A DNA stretch of 64,000 nt from the NCBI RefSeq assembly GCF_003351745.1, contig NZ_CP031222.1, forward strand, positions 602,207 to 666,206, given 5' to 3'. This stretch comes from Aquirhabdus parva. Its GTDB lineage: Bacteria > Pseudomonadota > Gammaproteobacteria > Pseudomonadales > Moraxellaceae. Below, piece after piece: positions 55,461 through 64,000 of this stretch (positions are counted from its first letter, which is position 1; each line of letters opens with the position of its first letter). The notes below the pieces were generated by a model that saw only the letters and a program-made list of their open reading frames with translations, had not been told where the DNA came from and made no database searches. The position numbers and the translations under genes were made by a program.

Positions 55461-55943
55461 TTAAAGCCCTAAATCACTTAAGCCTGCGTGATCATCTGGG
55501 CGGCGCCCTGCTGTCCAAAAGAACTTGCGTTCACGCTCCAGAATGGGCAGATCATTAATGCTGGCGATGCGTAGACGCATTAATCCCTGCTCATCAAATT
55601 CCCAGTTTTCATTGCCATAGCTGCGGAACCATTGACCGTGCTCATCGTGCCATTCATAGGCAAACCGTACGGCTATACGATTTTCATGAAAGGCCCAGAG
55701 TTCTTTGATCAAACGATAATCCTGTTCCCTATTCCATTTGTCAGTGAGGAAAGCCTCAATCGCTTCTCGACCTTGTAAGAATGTCGATCGATTGCGCCAT
55801 TGGCTGTTGGGTGTATAGGCCAATGCAACGCGTGCTGGATTTTTGGAGTTCCAGCCGTCTTCCGCCATGCGCACTTTCTGTGCCGCTGTTTCTTGTGTAA
55901 ACGGCGGGAATGGCGGGCGAGGTGCCTCTAGACTAGGGTTCAT
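55461..55943 (-). CDS. NTF2-like (DUF1348) protein
   Basis: 160 residues from the ATG at 55943, chosen for GGAG 6 bases upstream; an ATG at 55955 is in frame. DUF1348 pattern: [41 protein letters not shown], then [31 protein letters not shown] and ERKFFW. The fold is a cone-shaped alpha+beta pocket. Function is unknown. It forms an operon with the flavoprotein and is divergent from lysR. Confidence 0.88.
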   Translation of the reverse strand: MNPSLEAPRPPFPPFTQETAAQKVRMAEDGWNSKNPARVALAYTPNSQWRNRSTFLQGREAIEAFLTDKWNREQDYRLIKELWAFHENRIAVRFAYEWHDEHGQWFRSYGNENWEFDEQGLMRLRIASINDLPILERERKFFWTAGRRPDDHAGLSDLGL

Positions 55944-56085
55944 TGAAGTCTCCATGGATGAAACTGAGTGGGAAAATATGATGAGTTTTACTGTTTGAGT
56001 CAGGGACTACAATTATCGTAATTGATCTATTTTGTATATAGAATGATTATCAGAAATAAAACACTATTTCAATAATTGGAATAAT

Positions 56086-56991
56086 ATGGATAAACTTCAT
56101 CTGATCACCGTGTTTGTGAGTGTTGTGAATACCAACAGTTTTGCGGGTGCAGCACGCAAGCTCAATATCTCTCCACCTGCGGTGACTCGTGCTATCAATG
56201 AACTTGAACGCCAGCTCGGACTGGCCTTGTTGACTCGAACGACTCGCATTGTCCGCCTAACCGATGCCGGTGCGAGATATGTCGTGGATTGTCGGCGGAT
56301 CTTGTCTGAGATAGCCGATGCTGATGATTCGGTAACGGGGATGCACGCCGCACCGCGTGGACGTTTGACGATTACGGCACCTGTTTTGTTCGGTAATCTG
56401 TTTGTGACATCTATAGTCACTGAATATTTAAGTCATTACCCCGAGGTCAGCGCATCTTGTTTTTTTCTGGATCGGGTCGTGAATATGTTGGATGAGGGTG
56501 TGGATGTCGCGATTCGGATCGGTGAGCTTCCTGACTCTTCCATGCAGGCGATTCGTGTAGGGCAAGTCCGTCGTGTGATTTGTGCCGCGCCAAGCTATCT
56601 TAAGCAGTACGGCATGCCAAAAAGTGCGGACGATCTCCAGCAGCATACGATTATTTCATCCAGCGGGGTGTCGTCCGCACTGGATCGACAGTGGCAGTTG
56701 ATGCAGGAGGGGGAGGTTTTTTCAGTCAAAATCAGGGCGCGATTAACAACGACAACCAATGATTCTGCAATAACAGCCGCTGTAAGTGGATTTGGCTTAA
56801 CGCGCTTACTTTCCTATCAAGTCGAAGAACATATTCGTGCTGGGCAATTGCAAGAAGTCTTGAGTCATTTAGAGCCAACACCACTACCAGTTCATGTGGT
56901 TCACCACGAAGGGCGGCATGCGTCGCAGCGCGTGCGTGCATTTATTGATTTAGCGGTTGCGCGGTTAAGGGCAAACCCTGCGATAGAGTAG
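56086..56991 (+). CDS. LysR family transcriptional regulator
   Basis: 301 residues. HTH: MDKLHLITVFVSVVNTNSFAGAARKLNISPPAVTRAINELERQLGLALLTRTTRIVRLTDAG. The effector domain follows (GRLTITAPVLFGNLFV, DVAIRIGELPDSS). It belongs to the large group that controls a divergent oxidoreductase operon, here probably the NTF2-like/flavoprotein pair 140 bp away. Confidence 0.93.
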   Translation: MDKLHLITVFVSVVNTNSFAGAARKLNISPPAVTRAINELERQLGLALLTRTTRIVRLTDAGARYVVDCRRILSEIADADDSVTGMHAAPRGRLTITAPVLFGNLFVTSIVTEYLSHYPEVSASCFFLDRVVNMLDEGVDVAIRIGELPDSSMQAIRVGQVRRVICAAPSYLKQYGMPKSADDLQQHTIISSSGVSSALDRQWQLMQEGEVFSVKIRARLTTTTNDSAITAAVSGFGLTRLLSYQVEEHIRAGQLQEVLSHLEPTPLPVHVVHHEGRHASQRVRAFIDLAVARLRANPAIE

Positions 56992-57202
56992 ACCCATTAG
57001 CATTCACAGCAGGCGTCTACATGCATGCCCAATCTGAACGAGGATTAAGTGGAATTGATTTATTAAATCGGAATAGACTGTCACCTTTGGTCGGAATTTT
57101 ATCTAGTTTGTTTATTTTTTGTGTGACAATTCATCTTGTCAATTTTCGAGATGAAAAGTTGGCAGGCAAAAAAATAAGACTAACGTGATAAAAGGATGAT
57201 CT

Positions 57203-58201
57203 ATGAAAAATCGTATTCTAACGCCATTGCTATTGACCGGAGGTTTACTCATTTCTGGGTGGGCTTCAGCAACAGTCGCAACTTATCAATTTTGTAGTAC
57301 CGATGGCTGCCGCACAGGTGGTAGTGCAACGGTGACTTCAGACTATGCCAAGACAAAATATCCGATCGTTTTTGCACATGGTATGGCTGGATTTTCATCT
57401 GCGGGTCCACTTCAATACTGGTATGGTATATCGCCTGATTTGGTGGCTAATGGTGCGAATGTTTTTGTCACTCAAGAAGCGTCATTTAATTCATCGGAAG
57501 TGCGCGGTGAACAATTACTGAATCAAGTACAGCAGATTCTGGCGATCACGGGTGCCGCCAAGGTCAATCTCATCGGCCATAGCCATGGCAGTCATTCGAT
57601 TCGTTATGTTGCGGGTTTGATTCCTAATCAAGTGGCTTCCGCGACCGCAGTGGGTGGACCGAACAAAGGTTCACCTGTCGCCGATGTGATTTATAACTTG
57701 AGCAAGATTCCCGTTGTCGGTTCAACCATTCTTGCGCCAGTAATCTCGGCAGGTGTGAATGCCTTCTTCTCATTGGTTGGGATTTCATCAGGTCATTATT
57801 ATGATCAGGATTCTTTGGCGGGTTTGAATTCCCTGACCACAGCGGGTTCTGCTGCGTTCACCGCGAATTTCCCAGCTGGGATGCCGACTTCTTCATGTGG
57901 CGAAGGTGCCTATGTCGCCAATGGTGTGCGTTATTACTCATGGGGCGGTACGAGCAAACTGACCAACGTGCTTGATCCATTAGACGCGGCGCTGGTCTTA
58001 ACGGGCGCGCTGATCCCAGGGGATAGTGATGGTCTTGTTCCACGCTGTTCTAGCCACCTTGGGCAAGTGATTCGTGATAATTATGCGCAGAACCATCTGG
58101 ATGAAGTGAATCAGACTTTGGGTTTGGTCAATATTTTTGCTGGAAGTCCTGTAACTTTATATCGTCAACAAGCCAACCGTTTGAAGGTTGCGGGCTTGTA
58201 A
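57203..58201 (+). CDS. lipA: Secreted triacylglycerol lipase, family I.1/I.2
   Basis: 332 residues. Signal peptide ends near ASA. Lipase pattern: YPIVFAHGMAGF (58-64, oxyanion), nucleophile GHSHG with S127, GGPNKGSPVADV, then GDSDGLVPRCSSHLG with the acid and the conserved disulfide cysteine, and His in NHLDEVNQ. A second Cys pair (C31, C36) is present near the N terminus. Lipases of this family normally need a membrane foldase (Lif) and type II secretion. No lif gene lies next to it. AAAGGATGAT precedes the ATG. Confidence 0.93.
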   Translation: MKNRILTPLLLTGGLLISGWASATVATYQFCSTDGCRTGGSATVTSDYAKTKYPIVFAHGMAGFSSAGPLQYWYGISPDLVANGANVFVTQEASFNSSEVRGEQLLNQVQQILAITGAAKVNLIGHSHGSHSIRYVAGLIPNQVASATAVGGPNKGSPVADVIYNLSKIPVVGSTILAPVISAGVNAFFSLVGISSGHYYDQDSLAGLNSLTTAGSAAFTANFPAGMPTSSCGEGAYVANGVRYYSWGGTSKLTNVLDPLDAALVLTGALIPGDSDGLVPRCSSHLGQVIRDNYAQNHLDEVNQTLGLVNIFAGSPVTLYRQQANRLKVAGL

Positions 58202-58215
58202 CGCGCTACTGAAAC

Positions 58216-58243
58216 AAAAAGGGAGTCTGTGGACTCCTTTTTT
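58216..58243 (+). terminator. Terminator after lipA
   Basis: 12-bp stem AAAAAGGGAGTC / GACTCCTTTTTT with one wobble pair and a 4-nt loop, and a T-run. Confidence 0.9.
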
Positions 58244-58391
58244 ATGCCGCTTAAGTCCAATTTCATCCCGTCAAAAGCACGGATATGCTGCTTTTAATTC
58301 CTCATTTTATCGCTATACTCAAAGCATACCACGATTAAAAAGATTAACACGCGACATAATTGATGAGATTATCAACGAGTGAGAGGGCGCG

Positions 58392-58676
58392 ATGAAGGAC
58401 GTTATTCAGCCATCAGGCCAAGGTGAATCAAACACATTACAAGAACAAGCACTTCAGCAACTGGCTTCGGAATTACGTCGTCCTCCACAGAGTTTGTCCG
58501 CGTTCTCCCATCTATCGACAGAGCAATTGACTTGGCTCAGTACGCAAGTTGCCAAGGTCTGTGCACATGAGGATGAAAAACTCAACAAGGCACTACATCA
58601 GGCAATCCCTTGGTTACTGCGTCCCTTCCTTTTGCGACGATTCGTGAAGAGTCCAGCAAGTCGGAGGTCGTCATGA
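58392..58676 (+). CDS. Small protein of unknown function, first gene of a two-gene operon
   Basis: 94 residues with GAGAGGGCGCG before the ATG. Polar Gln/Leu-rich helical N terminus (QALQQLASELRRPPQSLSAFSHL) and a basic C-terminal segment (WLLRPFLLRRFVKSPASRRSS). Not recognised. The stop overlaps the next start as ATGA, so the two products are probably made together. Confidence 0.65.
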   Translation: MKDVIQPSGQGESNTLQEQALQQLASELRRPPQSLSAFSHLSTEQLTWLSTQVAKVCAHEDEKLNKALHQAIPWLLRPFLLRRFVKSPASRRSS

Positions 58677-59860
58677 GTCTTCTTGCAGCCCAAGCCGAAC
58701 TCCATAAACTCGCCGACAAACTTGATGTTCCGGTGGATGAGATTCGCTTTCTGACAGACATCCCACCTGAAGCATTACGCCACTTAAGAACAGCGCTCAC
58801 GGATCGTGTCTTTGATCAGCAACGTCCATTATTCCGCTGGTTTGCGGCATGGGTACGCTGGTTTCCGGTTTTACTTTCGGTTCTCTTAGTGCGTTTTTGG
58901 ATAGGGGCAACCCTTGCCACACGGGTAGCGAGTGAGTTGCCTGCTTGGCGCGTTGCTGATATCGCCAAGCATCTCTCGGCAGAGTTTATGGCCGATGTGG
59001 CGATGGGCTTTGATCCTCGAGTCGCACGAGAGCTCGTTCGTTTATTACCTGTTGCCCAGATTGTTGAAATTTCTGAAGTCTTGCTGAAACGTCGTGACTT
59101 TATGACGATGGGTCGGTTTGTGGGGCTCCTGCCAGATAAAGTTGTGCGTGAAGTCGCGGCTTCGATTGAGGACGAAGGCGATTTACTGGAAATCGTTTTT
59201 AATGTCGAATCCCGTGAGCGCATCGACCACTTGGTCCATGTGTTGCCTCCAGAGCGGATTCGGCTGACGATTTTGATTGTCTGTGATGTTTCGAAGCGTT
59301 TGCTTTGGCCTAAGCTCTTGGCTCTAGTGACCAATGTCAGCGATAGTATGAAACGTGAGCTGGGCGATTTTGCCGCCAGTCAAGGTGAGGATGTATTGGA
59401 AGCCATTATTCGTGCAGCCGATGAGGATGGCTTATGGGAGGACATATTACCTGTTGTTGCGTGTTTATCATTACCGGTTCAGCAGCGTGTTGTGAATCTA
59501 CCGGCATTGCATGCCCCATTGGTGATGCAACATATTCTGGATGCTGCCAATCGTGAAGAGCTATGGACGGATATGTTGACGCTCGCCGCCAACATGAATG
59601 ATGCGGGCCGTGATGCGGTCGCCGATGCGATGACACGGGTTGATGACTCTGTACTCGAGCGTGTGGCTTATGCTGCTTTGCTGCGCGCGCAGTGGGGGAC
59701 TGCATTGGATGTGGTGCGCCGTTTGCCTGTTGAGTGGCATGAGCGTTGTGTGCAAGTCTTGGCAAAATATACGGATACCTTAGATCCTGAGACCGCCAAT
59801 CAGATTCGATCTGATCTTGCCCTATATGGCATTACCCAGCCTGTAAGCCAGCTTGCATAG
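58673..59860 (+). CDS. Unknown protein with one membrane segment and helical repeats
   Basis: 395 residues from the ATG at 58673. A membrane segment lies around residues 65-85 (WFPVLLSVLLVRFWIGATLA). The rest is built of alpha-helical repeats, some resembling the N-terminal domain of MgtE/FliG (DPRVARELVRLLP, FVGLLPDKVVREVAASIED). Two later units are clearly related: IIRAADEDGLWEDILPVVACL and ILDAANREELWTDMLTLAANM. Function unknown; a scaffold or adaptor role is a guess from the repeat architecture. Confidence 0.75.
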   Translation: MSLLAAQAELHKLADKLDVPVDEIRFLTDIPPEALRHLRTALTDRVFDQQRPLFRWFAAWVRWFPVLLSVLLVRFWIGATLATRVASELPAWRVADIAKHLSAEFMADVAMGFDPRVARELVRLLPVAQIVEISEVLLKRRDFMTMGRFVGLLPDKVVREVAASIEDEGDLLEIVFNVESRERIDHLVHVLPPERIRLTILIVCDVSKRLLWPKLLALVTNVSDSMKRELGDFAASQGEDVLEAIIRAADEDGLWEDILPVVACLSLPVQQRVVNLPALHAPLVMQHILDAANREELWTDMLTLAANMNDAGRDAVADAMTRVDDSVLERVAYAALLRAQWGTALDVVRRLPVEWHERCVQVLAKYTDTLDPETANQIRSDLALYGITQPVSQLA

Positions 59861-59874
59861 TCCCTAAGGCTTGA

Positions 59875-61698
59875 TTAGCGAGGCAACGTGTCACGGATGG
59901 GAGTCAGGAGTTCCAGTCCATACTGATAGCCTCGTTCAATAAGCTCATCCAAGCGATGCCAATCAAACATCCCGATATCAGCTATCGGCATCCGTAAATA
60001 AATATCCGCATTAGAAATCGATGACATTTGGATCGTGGTGTCACTGGCCAGTGTTGCGGTGCGCATCAGAATCTCAGACAGGCTGGGCGCGCGTTTGGTG
60101 CCTTTCCAGTTTAAAAGTGCCATTTGATCGGGTTCTTCTTCACCCGCACCCGGTGCACGGATATCCCCATTCATACTGACATTACTGGCGATAATAATGC
60201 CGCGCTCCAAGTTGCGCATCACATCGGTGGGCAGGTTGTTTACGACACCGCCATCACACAGCAAATCTCCATGCCATGCGACAGGTGGTGCGACACCCGG
60301 TACACTCATGCTGGTGCCGACCCATGTGGCCAGAGTGCCACGATCATGGATCATCGGGTTGCCGGTCGTGAGGTTGGTCGAAATACAATAAAATGTACGG
60401 CGTAATTCTTCAATACGGCGATGACCAAATACCGACATCAGGCGTTTATGGAAACGTGCCCCTCGAATTAAAGACACTTTGGGGACGGTATAGTCGTTAA
60501 GATAATTCCGTGCAACAAAGGTTTCATGAGCAATATGACTCATCTCGACACTATCAAAACCACAGGCGACCAAGGCAGAGACAAATGCACCCATACTGGT
60601 ACCACCCACGATATCGACAGGGATCTGGAGCTGCTCCAGCGCGCGAATGAGTCCGATATGAGCAAATCCTCTGGCGCCGCCACCGCCTAAGACGAGCCCC
60701 ACGCCTTGTCCTGAAATTTGCCGCGCTAATGCGCTGATATCGGCATTTGCCCATGGATGAACAAAGTAGTGTGCGCGTGCCCCCGTTTCTTCGCGCCATG
60801 CGAGTGTATGCGGGGAGGGATCACCTTCTGATCTCAGCAGCACCAATTCAATGGGTGCAATCAACCCACTGCGATGCAGTGCATCAAGCACAGGGACATT
60901 TTCTGGTAGTCGTGTTGCTTCGGCCAGAATCAGGATACGATCGGCTTGGTGTAAGCAGCGCAATGACCAAGGATCGCGATCGTTGTCTGCCGCATAGAGA
61001 ACATAATGATGACGTTCTTCTAAGGATGCTAACCACTCTCGAAGGTGGAGATCGTTGGCACTTTCATCAAGTGGTGTTTGTGCAACGCCATCACCAAAGA
61101 TAGAGTCGACATGAGCTGCGGTGATGAGGCGAGTTTCAGGCCAGCCATCTAGATGCTCGACTAAGGCTTCGGCAAGTTGAATCGCGGATACTCCAGACGA
61201 TGCGGGAATGACCGCCAACGTCCCGCCAAAATCTCGTTTTTTAGAGGCTTTAGGGTTGTTGTTCTGATTATAAAAATGACGACTGCGATTAATGACGAGG
61301 CGGGTTAGATCGAGCAGTGAGGCAGCATTGACCTGAATGAAATTCAAGAACTCAGACGCTCCAAAACGCAATAATAAGCTGTCCCGTACAGCATGAACCG
61401 ATGTATTACGTACTTCACCGACGATCACATCCATTTCCCCAATCGGCTGGTGTCGCCCCACATAACCTAACATGACATCCAAGAGACTAACGCGTAGCCG
61501 ACCATGCAACACCACATAAAAATAAAGAGAAGGATCTCCCTTTAGATAAAGTGCATCACCAGTATTGAGCTGGAGTGGCTCAGCGCAGTGCGCGAGTGAC
61601 TGTAATGCGGTATCTGAAAGTTTAGCAAAGATAGAAACTTGCTCGAGCGCAGCAAGGATATTGATTGGCTTATGCGGGATTTTAAAGTCTACGGTCAT
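59875..61698 (-). CDS. Patatin-like phospholipase with cyclic-nucleotide-binding domain (NTE family)
   Basis: 607 residues from the ATG at 61698 (GGAG upstream). N-terminal cNMP-type domain (~15-135: IFAKLSDTALQSLAHCAEPLQL, LYFYVVLHGRLRVSL, IGEMDVIVGEVRNTSVHAVRDSLLLRF). A middle region follows, then a patatin domain: oxyanion GGGGARGFAHIG, nucleophile GGTSMG (S368), and Asp in LLCDGGVVNNLP. Same architecture as neuropathy-target-esterase relatives. Likely a lysophospholipase acting on membrane lipids. Confidence 0.94.
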   Translation of the reverse strand: MTVDFKIPHKPINILAALEQVSIFAKLSDTALQSLAHCAEPLQLNTGDALYLKGDPSLYFYVVLHGRLRVSLLDVMLGYVGRHQPIGEMDVIVGEVRNTSVHAVRDSLLLRFGASEFLNFIQVNAASLLDLTRLVINRSRHFYNQNNNPKASKKRDFGGTLAVIPASSGVSAIQLAEALVEHLDGWPETRLITAAHVDSIFGDGVAQTPLDESANDLHLREWLASLEERHHYVLYAADNDRDPWSLRCLHQADRILILAEATRLPENVPVLDALHRSGLIAPIELVLLRSEGDPSPHTLAWREETGARAHYFVHPWANADISALARQISGQGVGLVLGGGGARGFAHIGLIRALEQLQIPVDIVGGTSMGAFVSALVACGFDSVEMSHIAHETFVARNYLNDYTVPKVSLIRGARFHKRLMSVFGHRRIEELRRTFYCISTNLTTGNPMIHDRGTLATWVGTSMSVPGVAPPVAWHGDLLCDGGVVNNLPTDVMRNLERGIIIASNVSMNGDIRAPGAGEEEPDQMALLNWKGTKRAPSLSEILMRTATLASDTTIQMSSISNADIYLRMPIADIGMFDWHRLDELIERGYQYGLELLTPIRDTLPR

Positions 61699-62096
61699 GA
61701 TGGGCGTCTCCAAGCGCAGATAGGGCGTAGAGTCCTTTGAATTATTATTTTGCCTGCGATCTTAGAGGATAAAAGCCGTTTCATCTTCCTCACCTGCGCT
61801 CATTGTATTCATTCATAGAGTGTGTTGCTTATGCAGTAAAGTCAATATCATTTAGCATGGTTTCACTTCTGCTTATGGATCGAAAAGTGAGTCGGGCAGG
61901 AGCTTAATGATGAATAGTTAGAGTACATTTCTTTATTCATTTAAAATATAAACAAGTTAATTTTTATTGTTTCTTTAAATAAGCAAACAGGATTAGCATA
62001 TCTATTATCAAGGCTAAAGCGCATTTTTACTGTTTTATAAGAACGACTAAAACAGGGTGTACTGCTTTAAATCCCATGTTTTAAGTGATGGAGTAA
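61699..62096. other. AT-rich intergenic region
   Basis: About 400 bp between divergent genes. It should contain both promoters. I see no gene, strong hairpin or repeat. Confidence 0.5.
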
Positions 62097-62651
62097 ATGA
62101 ACATGAATGCATCCGTATCTAAAGAAATTCAACAAGCACAAGAACAATTACACACATCATCAAATTCCGAACATCAGGCAGACACCACTTTAACTGCTGT
62201 GCAAATTCAAGACATTCTTGATCGTGCTAAACAATATGCGATTGATGAAGAATTAGACTTTGCTGGTGGTGTGCCGCCTAAAGATGCATGGGCACTGGTG
62301 AGTGCCGGGGCCGCTGTATTGGTTGATGTGCGTTCAAACGAAGAGCGTAAATTTGTTGGTCATGTGCCGGCAGGTGAGCATGTCGCTTGGGCAACTGGAA
62401 CATCATTGAATCGTAACCCACGCTTTGTGAAAGAACTGGAAATCAAACTTAAGAATAATAAGGATCAGGTCGTTGTCCTATTGTGCCGCAGTGGTAAACG
62501 TTCAGCACTAGCTGCTGAAGCAGCCACGAAAGCGGGCTTCACTCAAGTTTATAATATTCTTGAAGGATTTGAAGGGGAGCTGAATGAACAGCAACAACGC
62601 GGTGATCTTGGAGGCTGGCGTCATGCAGCCTTGCCTTGGGTGCAAGATTAA
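62097..62651 (+). CDS. Rhodanese-domain protein
   Basis: 184 residues with GGAGTAA before the ATG. An N-terminal polar helix region of ~50 residues is followed by a rhodanese domain: DAWALVSAGAAVLVDVRSNEERKFVGHVPAGEHVAW, then the catalytic loop CRSGKRS with Cys, AALAAEAATKAGFTQVYNILEGFEGEL. It probably transfers sulfane sulfur. It lies upstream of serine acetyltransferase, which starts cysteine synthesis, giving a sulfur-metabolism context. Confidence 0.9.
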   Translation: MNMNASVSKEIQQAQEQLHTSSNSEHQADTTLTAVQIQDILDRAKQYAIDEELDFAGGVPPKDAWALVSAGAAVLVDVRSNEERKFVGHVPAGEHVAWATGTSLNRNPRFVKELEIKLKNNKDQVVVLLCRSGKRSALAAEAATKAGFTQVYNILEGFEGELNEQQQRGDLGGWRHAALPWVQD

Positions 62652-62696
62652 TCTTTCTACTGAAGATCGTTCAAATCGAGAATAACTTCTTACAAA

Positions 62697-62725
62697 ATAG
62701 GACTGCTGACCAACAACAGTCCTAT
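62697..62725 (+). terminator. Hairpin after the rhodanese gene
   Basis: ATAGGACTG / CAGTCCTAT (9 bp perfect) with an 11-nt loop, followed by an A/T-rich tract without a clear T run. A likely but weak terminator. Confidence 0.6.
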
Positions 62726-62827
62726 AAATATTATTTCTAATGGCGCATTCTTTCAGTTAATGTAGACCATATCTCAAATTAGATGCTTGCCTCGTCGGGC
62801 TTAGAAGTTGTAACAGGAGTTCGCACC

Positions 62828-63841
62828 ATGAGCCAGCCAGTCGTGCCAGCCGCCAATCAATCCCATCAGTTTTCTACAAGCACAACATCTACCAAGGCAA
62901 ATGCTGATACGCCACATTGGCCATTGGAACGCATTGTCAGTGAACTCCGTGCTGAGCGTGCACGCTGGCGTGAGTCACAAAAGCGTACACGCGAGTTTGG
63001 CGGGCGCGAGTTGCCTTCTAGAGAAACACTGCGTGAGATTGTGGAAGCTTTAAGCGGTGCGCTTTTCCCGATGCGACTGGGGCCTGCTGACCTCCGTCAG
63101 GAAGGGGAAGACTACTATATCGGTTATACGCTGGATTCCGCACTTAACGCATTACATGAACAAGTGCGTTTAGCCCTCTATTATGAAGCCCGCTATCGGG
63201 CATCCGCGACACAGGCGGATAGTCATGCAGAGCCAGCAACTTCGGTCATTGAACAACATGCCGTTGAAATCGTACGTGCTTTTTCTTTGGCACTCCCTAA
63301 AGTCCGTCGTTTGCTTGACAGTGATGTGCAGGCTGCCTATGACGGTGACCCTGCAGCGCGGAGTGTGGATGAGGTGTTGCTCTGCTATCCCGGCGTGCTT
63401 GCCATTATTTATTACCGTCTTGCGCATGAATTATATACGCAGGGTGTACCGCTGCTTGCTCGGATTATCTCAGAGCTGGCCCATTCGACAACGGGTATTG
63501 ATATTCATCCTGGTGCCAAAATTGAAGCGGGTTTCTTTATTGATCATGGTACGGGTGTTGTGATTGGTGAAACTGCGGTAATAGGTCAACACGTACGTTT
63601 ATATCAAGCTGTCACTTTAGGTGCAAAGCGTTTTGAAGTGGCCGAAGATGGTACTTTGCAGAAAGACTATGCACGTCATCCGATTGTTGAGGATGATGTG
63701 ATTATTTATGCGGGTGCGACCATTCTTGGACGGATTACCATCGGCAAAGGCTCGACAGTTGGCGGGAATGTCTGGTTGACACGTAGCGTTCCCCCAAACA
63801 GCCATATCACCCAACAAGACGCATCGCATCAAAAAGTTTGA
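62828..63841 (+). CDS. cysE: Serine O-acetyltransferase
   Basis: 337 residues from the ATG at 62828, which has CAGGAG upstream; the frame opens 45 bp earlier without one. The N-terminal helical domain is long. The C-terminal left-handed beta-helix has HSTTGIDIHPGAKIEAGFFIDHGTGVVIGETAVIGQHVRLYQAVTLG, including both catalytic His. It makes O-acetylserine from serine and acetyl-CoA, the first step to cysteine. Length and sequence resemble the EpsC-type enzyme rather than the E. coli 273-residue form. Nothing is visible in the remaining 159 bp to the window end. Confidence 0.94.
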   Translation: MSQPVVPAANQSHQFSTSTTSTKANADTPHWPLERIVSELRAERARWRESQKRTREFGGRELPSRETLREIVEALSGALFPMRLGPADLRQEGEDYYIGYTLDSALNALHEQVRLALYYEARYRASATQADSHAEPATSVIEQHAVEIVRAFSLALPKVRRLLDSDVQAAYDGDPAARSVDEVLLCYPGVLAIIYYRLAHELYTQGVPLLARIISELAHSTTGIDIHPGAKIEAGFFIDHGTGVVIGETAVIGQHVRLYQAVTLGAKRFEVAEDGTLQKDYARHPIVEDDVIIYAGATILGRITIGKGSTVGGNVWLTRSVPPNSHITQQDASHQKV

Positions 63842-64000
63842 TGCGCTGTGATCAAAGCGTCATACATTTTGAGTATATGTAAGGCAAGAATTATTGAAAC
63901 GACTTTTGCTCAAAGTGAGTGGGTTAGCGTTTATATTCCTTTATGAAGAAATGGTTTGTTTTTGGTTAATTTTAAATCAAAGGCATTATAAGTATTCTTG

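Noticed and set aside
58610-58672. Upstream start of the helical-repeat protein
   Set aside because: It would overlap the preceding gene by 67 bp in another frame; the ATGA-coupled ATG at 58673 is the natural start.

Overview
The window reads as chromosomal DNA of a gammaproteobacterium of the Moraxellaceae, close to Acinetobacter. Three things point there: a tmRNA whose tag reads ANDETYALAA, a porin whose N-terminal half closely resembles the Acinetobacter Omp33-36 porin, and Fur/BamE/RnfH and PilT/PilU/YggS neighbourhoods. The base composition looks higher in G+C than usual Acinetobacter, judged by eye only, so a related genus is possible. No rRNA, tRNA, integrase, transposase or CRISPR array was found. 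Gene density is high except between 38.2 and 40.3 kb.

Layout. 0-2.6 kb: end of a membrane transporter, rnfH, bamE, fur, rimJ. 2.7-8.1 kb: a leftward energy-coupling set tonB-exbB-exbD-exbD next to a large TonB-dependent receptor. 8.7-16.7 kb: a rightward oligopeptide-type ABC importer with two paralogous binding proteins, two permeases and a fused two-domain ATPase. A 12-bp palindrome, AACCATATGGTT, lies upstream of both tonB and the first binding protein and may link the two sets. 17.4-23.8 kb: nitrate uptake. nrtA-nrtB-nrtC and a porin run leftward and a divergent nasR runs rightward. The nrtA leader carries two hexaloop hairpins, the second overlapping a strong terminator, which is the RNA target expected for an ANTAR antiterminator. 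nrtB is interrupted at a C6 run. 23.8-26 kb: pilU and pilT. 26.2-37.8 kb: housekeeping genes (yggS, dsbD, hemB, a thioesterase, a Cys-cluster protein, cpdB, dapA, a porin, glpK).

37.8-41.4 kb: ssrA (tmRNA) followed by about 1.3 kb without genes. It contains an unusual run of distinct perfect palindromes, then an AlpA-like regulator whose ribosome binding site can be masked by a hairpin. The ssrA terminator recurs in modified form after this gene and again near 41.37 kb. A 59-bp repeat containing a perfect DnaA box occurs four times, as two direct pairs, each pair enclosing one gene (esterase at 40.3 kb, small unknown protein at 53.3 kb).

41.4-53 kb: a catabolic module of uncertain substrate. 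It has a TetR regulator, a nucleoside/BMP-type ABC importer, a cytoplasmic gamma-glutamyltransferase-family hydrolase, and divergently a cysteine hydrolase, an AMI1-like amidase, a Tsx-like outer-membrane channel and a bile-acid-symporter-family carrier. The same operator-like sequence (TAAGTAA-N8-TTACTTA) lies in the divergent promoter region and just before the importer operon, so the module is probably one regulon for uptake and hydrolysis of an amide- or ureido-type nitrogen compound. 53.3-64 kb: small unknown genes, a GNAT enzyme, a flavin-type oxidase and an NTF2-like protein beside a divergent LysR regulator, a secreted lipase without an adjacent foldase gene, an unknown two-gene operon with helical repeats, an NTE/patatin phospholipase, a rhodanese-domain protein and serine acetyltransferase.
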